A DNA stretch of 64,000 bases from Plazaster borealis (Eukaryota; Echinodermata; Asteroidea; Forcipulatida; Labidiasteridae): NCBI GenBank assembly GCA_021014325.1, contig JAJGQC010000655.1, positions 1-64,000 of the forward strand, in the 5' to 3' direction. Positions 11,150-21,843 of the stretch are shown here, piece after piece. Under the pieces are notes generated by a model. The model had not been told where the DNA came from, did not search any database, and worked only from the letters and a program-made list of their open reading frames with translations. The position numbers were made by a program, and so were the translations under genes. Numbering within the stretch: the stretch's first letter is position 1; each line of letters begins with the position of its first letter.

Positions 11150-11650
11150 AGGAAAGAACAAGAGAAATCTTCGCAATGTTGGAATATGCATGAGACTTAC
11201 ACAGTCTATAATAATTCTCATATTGCTCTTATTATTTAGTTTCTAAGAGTGAGGCTGTGACAATCATGCTGCAGTCAGCTGATCATTTGACAGTGAAGAA
11301 GCAGTAACAGCTTCAGATGTAAAAACATGGAGTGAGACTGAGATTTGTGCATCCTAAGGAAACTAAGGTATTCCAGAGACGGAGTCATTTGAAGCTAAGG
11401 GACCATGACACATGAGGTAATTTACATGCATCCACTTCCACATTTCTACATTTTGTGTTTAGAGGTTTTAAGACAAAATTAGCTGTTGTGATACTGAAGG
11501 GTTTCTTTTGCACCCTGTGCTGTTGGTTGCCTCCAAGTTGCATGTAAATATTGCTGTGTGTAACAAGGGTTTTGAAGCTGATCTTTAATGCCTGTGGCTG
11601 TAGACAATTTGAGTGACTATTATGGGGCACCATTACTGGGTGGCACTATT
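11150..11650. repeat. duplicated segment A, copy 2
   Basis: This is the counterpart of 6285-6810, with scattered substitutions and small indels. It is followed directly by the TTA-flanked MITE at 11704. Confidence 0.8.
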
Positions 11651-11703
11651 CCATACACTGCATCCAGTAGTTGTTTTTTATGCATCACAGGTAGCTTTGG
11701 TTA

Positions 11704-12821
11704 GGCGCGCGGTCCAAATAGAAACGGTTCGGCAACCGTCGAACGGTTCGGCAACCGTCGAACGGTTGCCAAACGGTTCAAGAGAGAAACGGTTCAACAG
11801 CATTTCCCAAACGGTTTGGAAAATTATCAATGTGGTAAGCTTGCCCGGCCCTCTGGAGTCAGAACAAAAGGGGCTATAATTGGATTACTGTCCATTGTTT
11901 GGGGATTATAGCTCCTGTTGAAAGAGCTCTGACTGATATTATGAATTTCAAAATTAAAACACACAAACCTTTTACGACTGTTTTCCGTTTGGTTATTTCC
12001 AAAGTGCTTGCAATTTTTTTTTAAACCTTATACTTTAAATCATATAAAACGACCAAGTATGGCCTGAGATCATGACTTATTGATGCAATGAACCCTAGCG
12101 CCACCACCAATGCCATCATCATCACGATCATTGAAGACACATTGGGATCAATTGCACGTATTTACAGCAATGTTTTAGGCGGGGTACAAACTTGGTATCT
12201 ATCTACTTGGCGGTAGTGAAACTCTTGTGCAAGCGTTCCATAGAAGAAAATCAAAAAGCGGCTGCTGTTGGAAACCAAAGAGGTGAAGATTCGGGCTGGA
12301 AAATTATATGTCCGTCGTGCATAGTGCTATAGAGAAAGGACATGCATAGTGCGCTATTCTGAAAATACAGTCTATTTCCATGAGCAGTATGTTGAAACCA
12401 ATAACGAAAACAAACGTTGGCTTAATATTAATAAATATTGAGTTTGATCACCAAGGAGAATTTTCTGAGATTTTAAAAACGACACTCACTTGAAAAATAA
12501 AAGCTACAATCATGGCATTGCACTAAACATCAAAGATTGTTCTGGACATCCACGGCTGTGGAGGATTAGTAACGGATTAGTAACGGATTAGTAACAGATT
12601 ATCGGCAGCCAGCCATTGACGTCCAGACCAGCTGATGCTCCTTTGTTAGCTAAGACCACAGTCAAGTATCAGTTCTTTTGTCCGACCGTGCTTCTTAAGA
12701 CGGGTGGCACAAGGTGTGAAACGGTTGCTTTCAGATTCCCAAACGGTTGAAGCTCAAAAAATGAACCGTTTGGGGCAATCGTTCGACGGTTGCCGAACCG
12801 TTTCTATTTGGACCGCGCGCC
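11704..12821. mobile_element. Harbinger-like MITE, 1118 bp, TTA target duplication
   Basis: The inverted ends are perfect for at least 40 bp. Each starts GGCGCGCGGTCCAAATAGAA and continues with CGGTTCGGCAACCGTCGAA. They are flanked by TTA at 11701-11703 and 12822-12824. A 3-bp TTA/TAA duplication and GG-starting ends fit PIF/Harbinger elements. Near the left end a block of about 20 bp (CGGTTCGGCAACCGTCGAA) occurs in direct tandem. A 12-bp tandem (GGATTAGTAACG) lies near 12566-12600. No transposase frame is present, so it is non-autonomous. The perfect ends suggest a fairly recent insertion. Confidence 0.85.
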
Positions 12822-12861
12822 TTAATGATAAGTGTTGTTTGAAGCTTTGCATGGTGTGGAC

Positions 12862-12975
12862 AATAAGAGGTAACTAAAATAAATAGTAAAAACTCAAGAG
12901 CCAACACTCCCACAAAAGAGTTTTTACACATGGTTGTACCCGCAAGTTTACTATTTATTTTAGTTACCTCTTATT
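12862..12975. repeat. 114-bp foldback with 29-bp perfect arms
   Basis: Bases 12862-12890 are the exact reverse complement of 12947-12975; the arm begins AATAAGAGGTAACTAAAATA. A second, overlapping pair of 10-bp arms (GTAAAAACTC 12886-12895 and GAGTTTTTAC 12919-12928) could form an alternative hairpin. It is probably a very small MITE. Confidence 0.8.
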
Positions 12976-14560
12976 GATTAATGATGTTTGTGACAGTTTG
13001 ATGCTTGACAGTGGTGTGTACATGACCACATTGGTATCCCAGCAAGTTTTGACAAATATGGATTGTTCAGATTTGTCTAAGCCAGGCACTCAGTGCATGA
13101 TACTAGACTCTTTTACAGTGCTTATTTATAGATATATTTGTCAAAATAATCCACAATTTCAATAAATTTATAATTGCTTTTGGGTATGTGGAAATTACAT
13201 TCCAAATTTATAATAATAATAAAAAACACTTGTCCAGTTGTGCATGATCTTTTGCAGAATTTCAGAAAAGTTCAAAATCAAAGTAATAATAAAAATAATG
13301 GGTTCTTATATTGTGCCTTATCACACCCTTAGGCGCGTATCAAAGTGCTCATTATTTGCTTTTCAACAGGATAAGCAGAGCTATGTTTTGAATTATGAGA
13401 CCCATATATGCAGTGCCTGATAATTAATGTAGCACCTTTTAATCCAATCATAGGATGCTCATCTATGACCTCTTTGCTACCATTCTGCTGAAAGAAGACT
13501 CTTTCCACTGTCAGTCTTTTGCAAGCCAGCATTGGAATGAAGAATGGCATAAGGTGCTTGGGGTTCAACAGAGCTGGAGGAAAAGATAGAGGAACTGCAG
13601 AGCAAGGACTGTACTCCACACATGGTAGAAACAGACAGAGAGAGTGAGTCTATAAACAATAAGAAGTTGGGAATCAGGCTAGTCTAGTTGTGACTTGTCC
13701 TATCAATCACATCCATGGATCCTGGTTTGAATCACACCTCAGACCAGTGCCTCATGTGTGGATAGTGTTTTCAGTCTCTCTTATAATACACATAGGATTG
13801 GAGCTTTTCATTCCACATTAAAAACTGAGTAGATCTTCATGTGCTGTTATATTTTAAGATACCTGGACAGATTTTGTTTCCTTGGAAGGACTTTTCACAA
13901 TGAATGAGTGTCATTGGCCTGTGTCTGTAACATGGAGCTGGAGACATAGAGAGTCTGTTAACATCAGAGAACAGTTGTAAGACTTTACCACATGTCAAAC
14001 GTTTGTTGGATTTCCGTTGGACTGTATTTCTATGACAGACATGGTTTTACTCGCTGAAAGGCACACAGTTCTCCAATGCACTAAAGACATGCCCTATGCC
14101 AAACGATAGCCATTTGGAATTGTTATTCTGCAAATGTTTGGATTTCAACTCTAATAGATCGAAATGCCAATTCCTCTCACCTTAGTTAACATGGACTCAA
14201 CAGACATTCGCTCATATTTGAACTTCCGGGACCATTGTTGTCCCGACCATATGGAGTTTTACGTGGGCGGGATTTTGTTTTGTCAATTATTTACGCAGTT
14301 TATGGCTATGAAAATTATTTATATGTTGTTGGGAATGTAATACTAAGTGATTAACAATATGAAAGTAAAATCAATTCAACAAAATAGCGAAGAAAACCTG
14401 AGAATAAGACTTCTCCTCCCTTTCCGGTTACTTGTACAAAATTAAGAATTTTGTCCAACTGACAATTGTGTTGTCATTAAACCTATTATGATAGACGCAC
14501 ACATTTGGGCGTGATTGACAAGTTGGTTTTCTAACAAAAAGCATCCTAGTTCCAAGTTTT
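12976..14560. other. intronic spacer with repeat fragments
   Basis: Bases 13278-13440 resemble the tail of the minus-strand SINE (TTATGAATTATGAGACCC-like text is shared with 5920-5945). Bases 14220-14410 resemble the repeat at 2965-3130. An open stretch near 13572-13645 (ELEEKIEELQSKD, followed by a GTGAGT) could be a fragment of an exon, but I cannot place it in midasin. Confidence 0.4.
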
Positions 14561-15260
14561 TGTTTTTTTCTATGCCGCGAGGGTTTTTCTCCGGGCCCTC
14601 CATCTTTTTTCCCTCAGGAAAAATCAAACACTTTTGATATCTGGCTTAGATATGGGTCAATGTGGCTGGCTTCCAAATGCACCCTTGCATGCCTGCAGCT
14701 TGAATGCCTTGTAGCCACATCCTTTGCAGCTCAGCTTTTCAGCTGCAGGTAAGGATGATTAGCCTCCTAAATTATTATTATTATTGTGATATTATAAATC
14801 CAGGACCTTCTGCTTTCAAAAGCAGATATCTACCCACTAGATGACTGAGCTTGCCTGTGAGCAATTTCATAAAACATGTAAGCAGAAGCAGATATTTTCT
14901 GCTTACAGAGCGGTGCTTAGCAGAATTTATGTTTCATAAAGTAGCGTGTAAAAGACATGCTAACTTGCCAGTGGTTCATGTAAGTAGATGAATGCAATTG
15001 GGCCGTGGTGATACTTGCCTGATTGTGTATTACAAGTCACCCTATTGACAAACCATTATTTGTTATTTGACCGGAAGGAGAGAGAAGCGCAGGAGACATG
15101 GCATCGGTATGAGTCATTGACATCAGGTCTAGCCAGGGATCTCTGTGAACAGCTCAGACTGGTCTTGGAACCTACAAGAGCCTCCAAACTAAGGTAGATT
15201 CTAGTTGCTAGTTTTCAAATGACATTCACCGTTTCCATTGAAGATAATTAACAAGTTTGA
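14555..15260. repeat. duplicated segment B, copy 2
   Basis: This is the counterpart of 9062-9745, including the exon at 15078 and a SINE that lacks its tRNA head (14565-14790). Similarity continues at 15263-15540. Confidence 0.85.
15078..15193 (+). CDS. MDN1: midasin exon (LCEQLRLVLEPTRASKL), copy 2
   Basis: It has the same 116-bp length, splice sites and protein as 9582-9697. This copy is nearer to the next exon (16084) and is the simpler choice for a working transcript. Whether both exist on one chromosome is uncertain. Confidence 0.85.
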
Positions 15261-15649
15261 TATGTTATGAGAGAGATAGTCGACGTCACTTGCCAAAGTT
15301 TGGCGGGTTCCCTGTACCCACAATGCCAATGATAGTTCTAATGATTCTTTGACAAAAAGAGGCCAGACTGTTCGTCCTTCCAGCCTCCATTTGGTGATAT
15401 TGAAATGAATGCAAGAAAAACAGATGTCATTATTTGTGTCTAAATAAAGTGTTTTTAGTTCCAGCTTTGCCCATTGATGAGTCCTCAATATTTTGCATGA
15501 AAAAAAAACATGACTTGCACCTCATCAGGCAAGCTTTTTGATCTGTTTGTCAAAACAGCTGGTCCAGTTTCATGGTGTTGCTTAACCATAAGCAAAGAAT
15601 CTATGCTTACTGTTTCAGAAAATCCCATGTTGACGTATATTTTACAGAG

Positions 15650-15770
15650 AAAATAGAATTAGCTGTTGCAAACTGCTTACCAACCAAAAGGACCTGTGGT
15701 ATCAATGCAAAAAGTAGTTAGTGGCCTGACTCTGCCAGGGTCGAAACATCAGGCCACTAACTATTTTGTG
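15650..15770. repeat. small repeat with 15-bp perfect hairpin
   Basis: The arms TAGTTAGTGGCCTGA (15715-15729) and TCAGGCCACTAACTA (15749-15763) enclose CTCTGCCAGGGTCGAAACA. A related copy in the opposite orientation lies at 43400-43510, sharing the GACTCTGC..GGTCGAAAC core and the AACTGCTTACCAA flank. It is a short dispersed element. Confidence 0.6.
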
Positions 15771-16083
15771 CGTACATTTTACAGGTTATAAAGGAATTTG
15801 TGCTTAAGCGCATAAGAGTACTTGACAATTCTAGTTAAGCATTCTTTGCTTTCACTTTGCACTAACCTTGTAAGCAGAGAATGATGACTGTAAGCACAAA
15901 TTCTGCAGTAAGCAGTTTTTGTAATTGTACCCCGCTCGTCATAGGAGAGGATGACAGGTTTTATTCTCACTCTAGAAATTGTGAATTTTTTCCCACAGAA
16001 CGTTGAAGCATTCACAGTCCTTTATAATTGATCATGTTACAGGCAAACATTAATAGTTTGTTTTATTTTTTTTCCTTACCAAG

Positions 16084-16254
16084 GGGTGACTTCCAAACTG
16101 GTAAATCAAATTGCGTAAAGTGATCCCGTACATTGCAAGTGTGTTCCGCAAAGATAAGATTTGGTTGCAACGAACCAAACCAAGTAAGAGACAGTACCAG
16201 ATCCTACTTGCCCTGGATGACTCGTCTAGTATGGCCAAAAATTGTTCAAGACAG
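16084..16254 (+). CDS. MDN1: midasin exon with the MIDAS metal-binding motif (frame error)
   Basis: The acceptor TTACCAAG ends at 16083 and the donor CAG|GTAAGA follows 16254. The exon encodes GDFQTGK, then RKVIPYIASVFRKDKIW and RTKPSKRQYQILLALDDSSSM. The DDSSS is the DxSxS metal-ion-dependent adhesion site of the midasin VWA domain, which contacts the UBL domains of Rsa4/NLE1 and Ytm1/WDR12. At 171 bp the exon is out of register by one base. The frame breaks between GGTAAATCA and TTGCGTAAAG (about 16100-16110). It is either a sequencing or assembly error or an inactivating mutation. Confidence 0.85.
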
Positions 16255-16511
16255 GTAAGAGAAAATCTCTAGTACACTAGATCAAATTAAGTCAAAAAGT
16301 TGAGTTTTTCAGAAGTATAATTGCTGTAAACAGTTATTGTGATGTTCGGACCTTGGGCAAACGATATATAGCCCAGCAATATGCACTCAAAATGGATGTA
16401 GCATTAGTGGATCATGTAGAATGGATGTGTAGTGTTACATCAAATCAAACATCCAGGACCTTAATGTGACATTCCCCTCCCATTATGGATTAGTTCAAAC
16501 ATGTGGGTGGC

Positions 16512-16825
16512 GTGTTGTGGCTGAGTGGTCAAGTGCACCAGACTCGAGCTCTGGTGTTCTGATCAGCAGAGCGTGGGTTCGAGTCCCGGTCTTGACACTT
16601 GTGTCCTTCAGCAATACACTTAACCATTATAGCTTCATCCTTTGATTGGGGCGTAAAACCATAGGTCCTGTGTGTTGTACTTAAAACTATATCAATGCAC
16701 TAAAAAGAGCCCAGTGAACTTATTGCTAAGAGAAGGGGTTCACCCGGTATTTCTGGCATCTAACCCTATATGCCGTTCTGCTTATGCTAATTGTAGTTTC
16801 TGCAGATACAGATACAGATTCCATA
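16512..16825 (+). mobile_element. tRNA-derived SINE, plus strand
   Basis: This is the same family as 5814-6234. The head holds box A in GTGGCTGAGTGGTCAAG and box B GGGTTCGAGTCCC. The long-arm text CTGATCAGCAGAG is shared by both copies. It is more diverged in the body and ends near a GATACA repeat. Confidence 0.75.
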
Positions 16826-17423
16826 CCTAGTTCAGGGTTTGTTGATAACATCAAACAAACCATTCAATTCGCCGTATTTTTGACCGCGAGTATGACCGGG
16901 TGTATGTGGACCAATTTCACGTGATGAAAAAACTAGTAAACAAACAGGGTTTTTTCATTTTTTGTTATTTTTATGTTTATGTATTTCACTATTGATGCAA
17001 GAAAACTACATACAGGCAATTAAAACAAGATGAAACTGTAATTGTGATGCAAGACATTCCCTGATGTAAGCGCCCTCATGCGGTCAAAAATATGGTCAAT
17101 TCTTGTAACATTCTGATTGATTGGTATTACTTTGGTGTCAATGTATATCTATACACGGGTACCAGCTAACTTTCAAAAATATACACAAAAACATTTGAAA
17201 ACTGTGACTGGCTTTAAACAGAGGAAGGGTTTTGTGCACAAGTCTAGAAGATTAATGAATATGGTGTGCCTATTAAAACTTCACACAGTTTAATGATGAG
17301 TGCACAACAACCATGTGAGGAATTCACACACACCCATGTGTTATCAATAAGGCTTAACTATTTACCTATGCATTTGTTTGTATTGAATTTTTGCCAACAA
17401 AATGTCTTGATTTCTTCACACAG

Positions 17424-17497
17424 CTTGCATTTGAGTCTTTAGCAGTGATCAGCAATGTATTAACATGGTTAGAGGCAGGAGAGCTTGTAGTTTGCAG
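17424..17497 (+). CDS. MDN1: midasin VWA exon C, copy 1
   Basis: The 74-bp exon (acceptor CACACAG, donor GCAG|GTAGGG) encodes LAFESLAVISNVLTWLEAG and VVC of the VWA domain. It starts in phase 0, joining the CAG end of 16254, and ends with AG, which pairs with the T opening the next exon. It differs from copy 2 at two residues (NV versus SA). Confidence 0.9.
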
Positions 17498-17863
17498 GTA
17501 GGGAAATTGCTTTATGCCTTTGGACTCACTCAGGATTTTTCCTTGGCTCGGGATTTGTTCCTAATATGTTCTCACAATTGTCTTTGAAATGGTAAACTTG
17601 CTTGCTACCAAGGGGAAACCCAGACCCACTACCCTAGTTCTTTATTTGTGGTGATGAAGAGAGTCTTTAAAAATGTTACAACTCTTCTCTTTTTGTCACT
17701 CCATGTAATTTAGATAAGATTGGATTACCTGACCCATGGATAAGCACTTGTTATTTGGGTCTACTGACCACAGTCCTTCTGAATCCTTCACTTTGGTAAT
17801 TGGATTTAGAAGGATTTGGCACTGGATGGATTTTAATGATTAACTTTGACTTTTGATTTGTAG

Positions 17864-17978
17864 TTTTGGTGAGTCTGTCCAGCTTCTCCATCCATTCCAT
17901 GAGCAGTTCACTGATCAATCAGGAGCCAAGATACTCCGACAATTTACTTTCTCTCAGACTAAGACCAAGATTGGACAG
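17864..17978 (+). CDS. MDN1: midasin VWA exon D, copy 1
   Basis: This 115-bp exon encodes SFGESVQLLHPFHEQFTDQ and then AKILRQFTFSQTKTKIGQ of the VWA domain. The acceptor is TTTGTAG and the donor CAG|GTAAGC. It ends in phase 0. The protein is identical to copy 2 at 24400. Confidence 0.92.
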
Positions 17979-18102
17979 GTAAGCCCAATATCCAACTGGG
18001 AGGAGAACTGTGAACTATGCAGGCAGATCACTTTCTCCTTGCAATATTATATTTTGTAATGGGATGAATAATGCCTGTAATAGCTGATGGGTTTTAAAGA
18101 GG

Positions 18103-18421
18103 AAGGGAAATGTCAAGTTCAATTTTGTGATGTACTCATTTCCCAATAGAGATAGAGTACTCATGTGAGTGGGGAAAAAGCTACAAGTCTCTCGCCTCAT
18201 GTAAAAATGGTGTAGATCGTAAAGATACATTTTTCCCAGAATAATGTCATCGGATATTTTGGATTTTGAATGCAATGGGTTTTGAATGCAATGGGTTTTG
18301 AATGCAATGGCAATTTACACCATTTTAAAGTGAGGTTACAGACTTGTAATTTTTCCCCCACTCACATGACGACTCTATTGGACAATGAGTACATCACAAA
18401 ATTTAATTTGACATTTCCCTT
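18103..18421. mobile_element. MITE with long inverted repeats, copy 1
   Basis: The left arm begins AAGGGAAATGTCAAGTTCAA and continues for about 115 bp. The right arm is its imperfect complement, ending ACATTTCCCTT. The centre holds three tandem 17-bp units (GTTTTGAATGCAATGGG type). The second copy at 24639-24935 has a shorter centre. Confidence 0.8.
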
Positions 18422-18432
18422 GCTCTTTTAGT

Positions 18433-18588
18433 ATGTCTATGTCCACATTGAGCAAATTTGAGTATGGCGTAGGCCAACAGCTGGGATACAACATTGAAGA
18501 AGGCATTGACAGTGATCTAGCAACAGCTACAGACAAAGTCATCAATTTAGACAAGGCCTTCTGTAATATTCCTCAAGAAGCAAACTGA
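18433..18588 (+). CDS. 51-codon open frame in a midasin intron, copy 1 (unknown)
   Basis: An intact frame starts ATGTCTATGTCC and runs through GYNIEEGIDSDLATATDK to TGA. It is preceded by a splice-acceptor-like CTCTTTTAG. Copy 2 (24947-25102) has the same length with no indel but lacks that AG. I do not recognise the protein. If spliced to the midasin exon D in phase 0, the frame would differ and stop after nine codons. It may be a fragment of another gene. Confidence 0.25.
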   Translation: MSMSTLSKFEYGVGQQLGYNIEEGIDSDLATATDKVINLDKAFCNIPQEAN

Positions 18589-18611
18589 GCTGGTTTAAGT
18601 ATTGCTAGAAC

Positions 18612-19432
18612 ATATTACTCCGCAGCTCTTCTGCGAAGTCAGTGTTAGTTTCAACCTCGGTCTCAGGGCAACCTGTTGCCAAGTCCACCGGTATACTAAC
18701 CTCTCTCCCAAACATCATCATGTTGGGTGACTCCCCTGTGGAGTCCTGTGGGGTGCATCTGTATGCAAAGGTTGCATAAGGGAGGAACTTGTCCCAATCC
18801 TTCTGCTTCCCATGCGGGCTAATGAGAGCTGCCACCATGTTCACTAGTGTCTTGTTAAATCGCTCTACCATTCCGTCACTCTTCGGATTATAGGCGGTTG
18901 TTCTCATCTTTGTTACACCTAGTATCTGGCACATCTCTTTAAACACCTCTGACTCAAAATTAGTGCCTTGGTCGGAGTGCAGCTCTTGTGGCACTCCGTA
19001 CCGACATACAAACTCTTGCACCAATTTGCGTGCTACTGTACTGGCTGTCGCATCTGGCAATGGAAACGCTTCCATCCATTTTGTACAGTAGTCTCCTATC
19101 ACTAGGATCCACTGGTTCCCATTCTCTGTCTTGGGCAGTGGCCCAAGCAAATCTATTGGCCACTCTCTCCATGGGAACTCCTACAACACGGCACTGTTTC
19201 AAGGAGCAATCCCTTTCCTTGCAGGGGACTTTCTTCTGGCACACATGTCACAACTCCTTATGAAGGAGCGTACGTCTGTGGACATACCCGGCCAGAAATA
19301 TCTATATTTCATCTTCGCCAAGGTTTTCCTTATGCCCAAGTGACCACTTAGCAGTCCACAATGCACTTCTCTGAGTATCTCTTTCCTCATACTCTTACAT
19401 CTCTTACACATAACTGGTCCCAATAAGACCAA
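18612..19432 (-). pseudogene. gypsy integrase, truncated
   Basis: An HHCC zinc-binding region (GHLGIRKTLAKMKYRYFWPG, then SCDMCARRK) spans 19432-19199. After frame breaks the catalytic core follows at 19150: DYCTKWMEAFPLPD, HSDQGTNFES and NPKSDGMVERFNKTL, which carry the D, D and E positions. The C-terminal part and the 3' LTR are cut off at 18612. Confidence 0.88.
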
Positions 19433-20262
19433 TATGTCTCATGAGCCGCCGTCAGGTGGGAAATCTCCCTCCACTCCGGACAGTCCTTGCCCTCCTCTTT
19501 GGCACTTAAGACCCAACTTATGGTCTCATCCTCCACTTGGGCTTTCCTGAGAGCCTCCACTGGGATGCTTGGTTGGGCCGCTATGCCCCTGACCAACAGC
19601 TTCCCCTCTGGTTTATCTTCCATCTCTGACATCTTCTCAGACGGGCCATCTAACTTTCCTCTTTCTACCACTTCTTCCCGGCCACACTGCTTGGAGGGTC
19701 GCCTTGACAACCCGTCAGCGTTGCCATTTTTCTTTCCAGCTCTGTGCTGACTCTCTACGTCGCACTCGGACATTACTTCGATCCAACACGCCCTTTGTCC
19801 TTCTGGGTTCACAAATGGCTCTCCAGCACTGCCTGTGCACTTCATTCTCTCACCATTTATTCTCCACTCTTTGGTCTGGAAATCCAAATTACCCCCTGTG
19901 GGCAAGATGAAATCCATCCCAAGTATTCCTGAATACTTCATCTCCGTGAAAATCGCTCTCACTGGGTGTGTTGTTCGCCCAACATGAACATCAACCCATG
20001 CGACTCCCAGTACTGACAGAGGACTTCCATCCACCTGCCTAACTCTCACATTGTCTTTCTCTAAGACTGGTCTCTGTTCTCTAGGTATCTCGTAATACAC
20101 TTTGCTACTGATAAGCGTATCAGTTGCACCAGTGTCAATCAAAAAATGACACTTCGTTTTCCTTATCATGCCATCTACGAATAAGCCATAGCGGGGACTA
20201 AGGTGTGGATTGGGTAAGGTATAAACCTTTCCCACCTCAGACTTGGGCTGCTTTTCTTCCAT
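19387..20262 (-). pseudogene. gypsy protease fused to the tail of RNase H
   Basis: An aspartic protease lies at residues 30-140, with active-site LIDTGATDTLISS and a downstream ILGMDFI. The text then jumps, near 19780-19800, to HRAGKKNGNADGLSRRP, which is the end of the RNase H/connection region. Reverse transcriptase and most of RNase H have been deleted without breaking the frame. The frame then enters the integrase leader and ends after a frameshift near 19400-19430. Confidence 0.85.
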
Positions 20263-20346
20263 GACTGCTTGGCTACCTTTATGGCATCTCTTCGGCCCCT
20301 CACATCTCCAGCCTGCCCGCGGGCCCTTCGAGCGGCTGCTTCTCTG

Positions 20347-21843
20347 TCATTTCCTGTTTTCTATTCTCTCTTTTGGGTTCCTGACAATCTTTAGCGATAT
20401 GGCCTTGCTTCCCACAGTTGAAGCACTTCCAGCCCTCACGCTTTGGGTTACCCTCTTTGGTTTCTTACACTCTCTCGCAAAGTGCCCTTGCTCATCGCAA
20501 TTAAAGCATCTCCAAACACTTTGCTTACTCTCTGTTCTAGGTCTGTCCGCAGTAGGTCTCTCCACTGAGGCGCTCTTGTTCTGTACTTGTTTTGTTAGCC
20601 CTGCTAACAACCCAAGAACACTCTTCATTTCTTTCTCAATTTCATGAAACCTCTGTTCCATTCCTGTATCCAACACTCTAGCCAACTTTACTGGCTTTCC
20701 GTCCAGATTTCTTTGTTGCTCAACTTTCTCAAAGTTCTCTGTTTCCATTGCAGCTCGAATGGCCTCATCCAAGTTCTTGGGTCGGGCCCTGTTTATGCCC
20801 TCCCGAACATACCGACTTTCGACCGCATCTAGGAAATGATTCTTTGCCAAACGATTGCGTGACTCTTCCTGTATGTCAGGATACGCTTTGACCATCAACT
20901 CTTGTATGGCTTGACCCAACTCTTGCAACGTCTCTTTTGGTCCTTGCCGGCGATGCCTCAGCTCGACCAAATAATTTTCACTCTGGCGACCTGAACCAAA
21001 TCGCCTGTTTAGTAACTTCACTAGCCCACTATATGTCTGTGTCTGACCAGTAGGAACATCCCCCAACAATCTTAGGGCATTTCCTTGCAAACTCGCCGAT
21101 AAGTAAATAACGGCTTGCTCTTCGCTCCACTGGTTCACTTTTCGACACGACTCAAAGTGCCGGAAATACTCTTTTCACAGCACTCTTCCACTGTATCGAT
21201 CGGGAGTAATATTTGGGCGTCGATAAGACTGCACCAAATCCTTCCCTTCTTTCTCGTTCTCTACAATTATTCTCGGTTCCTTTTTTAGCGGACATGGCCC
21301 TGCTGAACTCTGTGTACATTTTGCGGAATCGTTGGCACTAGTGGGGTGGACACTAGTGGTAAAGCTCAACAGTTTGCTGTGCACTCTTTTAGGAGAGACT
21401 GTCTCTGTCCCAAATCTGTCACTACTCTCTTCAGTGCAACTCTTGCTCGACAGAAAAGACTGGAGCTCTTCTACTGCACTGTACTCTTTCAGATTATCTG
21501 AATGGGAAATCCCGGCACTACCACTCTTAATTGGAGTACTTTCCCCAAACTTCACTCTTTTCTCAACCTTGGGGTCAAGCTCGGGTGACCGTACGGACAC
21601 CAAGGAACTTGGCTCCCCTTGGGAGAAATAACCTGAACTCTCGAAAGGCAAACGGAACTCGATTTCCGAATCGGCCCGTACTGGCTCTTCCGCTCTTACA
21701 CTGTCTCCACCATTTCTTTGGGGAGATTTCTCATTACTCTCCTTCATGGCTGCCTCTAACTTCTTAGCCATGAGTTCTCTGTCCCACTGCAGAAATTGGG
21801 CCTCTAATCTTAGCCTCTGCAGTTCACTCTTGACACTCTCCAC
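20347..21843 (-). pseudogene. gypsy gag (one internal stop)
   Basis: The frame opens at 21843 with a coiled, charged N-terminal region (LQRLRLEAQF). It continues through a capsid-like region (QAVIYLSASLQGNALRLLGD) to a CCHC zinc knuckle, CFNCDEQGHFARECKKPK, near 20500. One in-frame TGA at about 21172-21174 splits it into 222 and 263 codons. Gag forms the particle that packages the element RNA. The length and order fit Ty3/gypsy. Confidence 0.85.

Larger units (their letters stand above)
16838..18611. repeat. duplicated segment C, copy 1 (two midasin exons)
   Basis: It is about 1.77 kb and similar throughout to 23293-25127. It includes both exons, a palindromic MITE and a 51-codon open frame. 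It ends abruptly at GCTAGAAC, where a gypsy integrase sequence starts. Confidence 0.9.
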
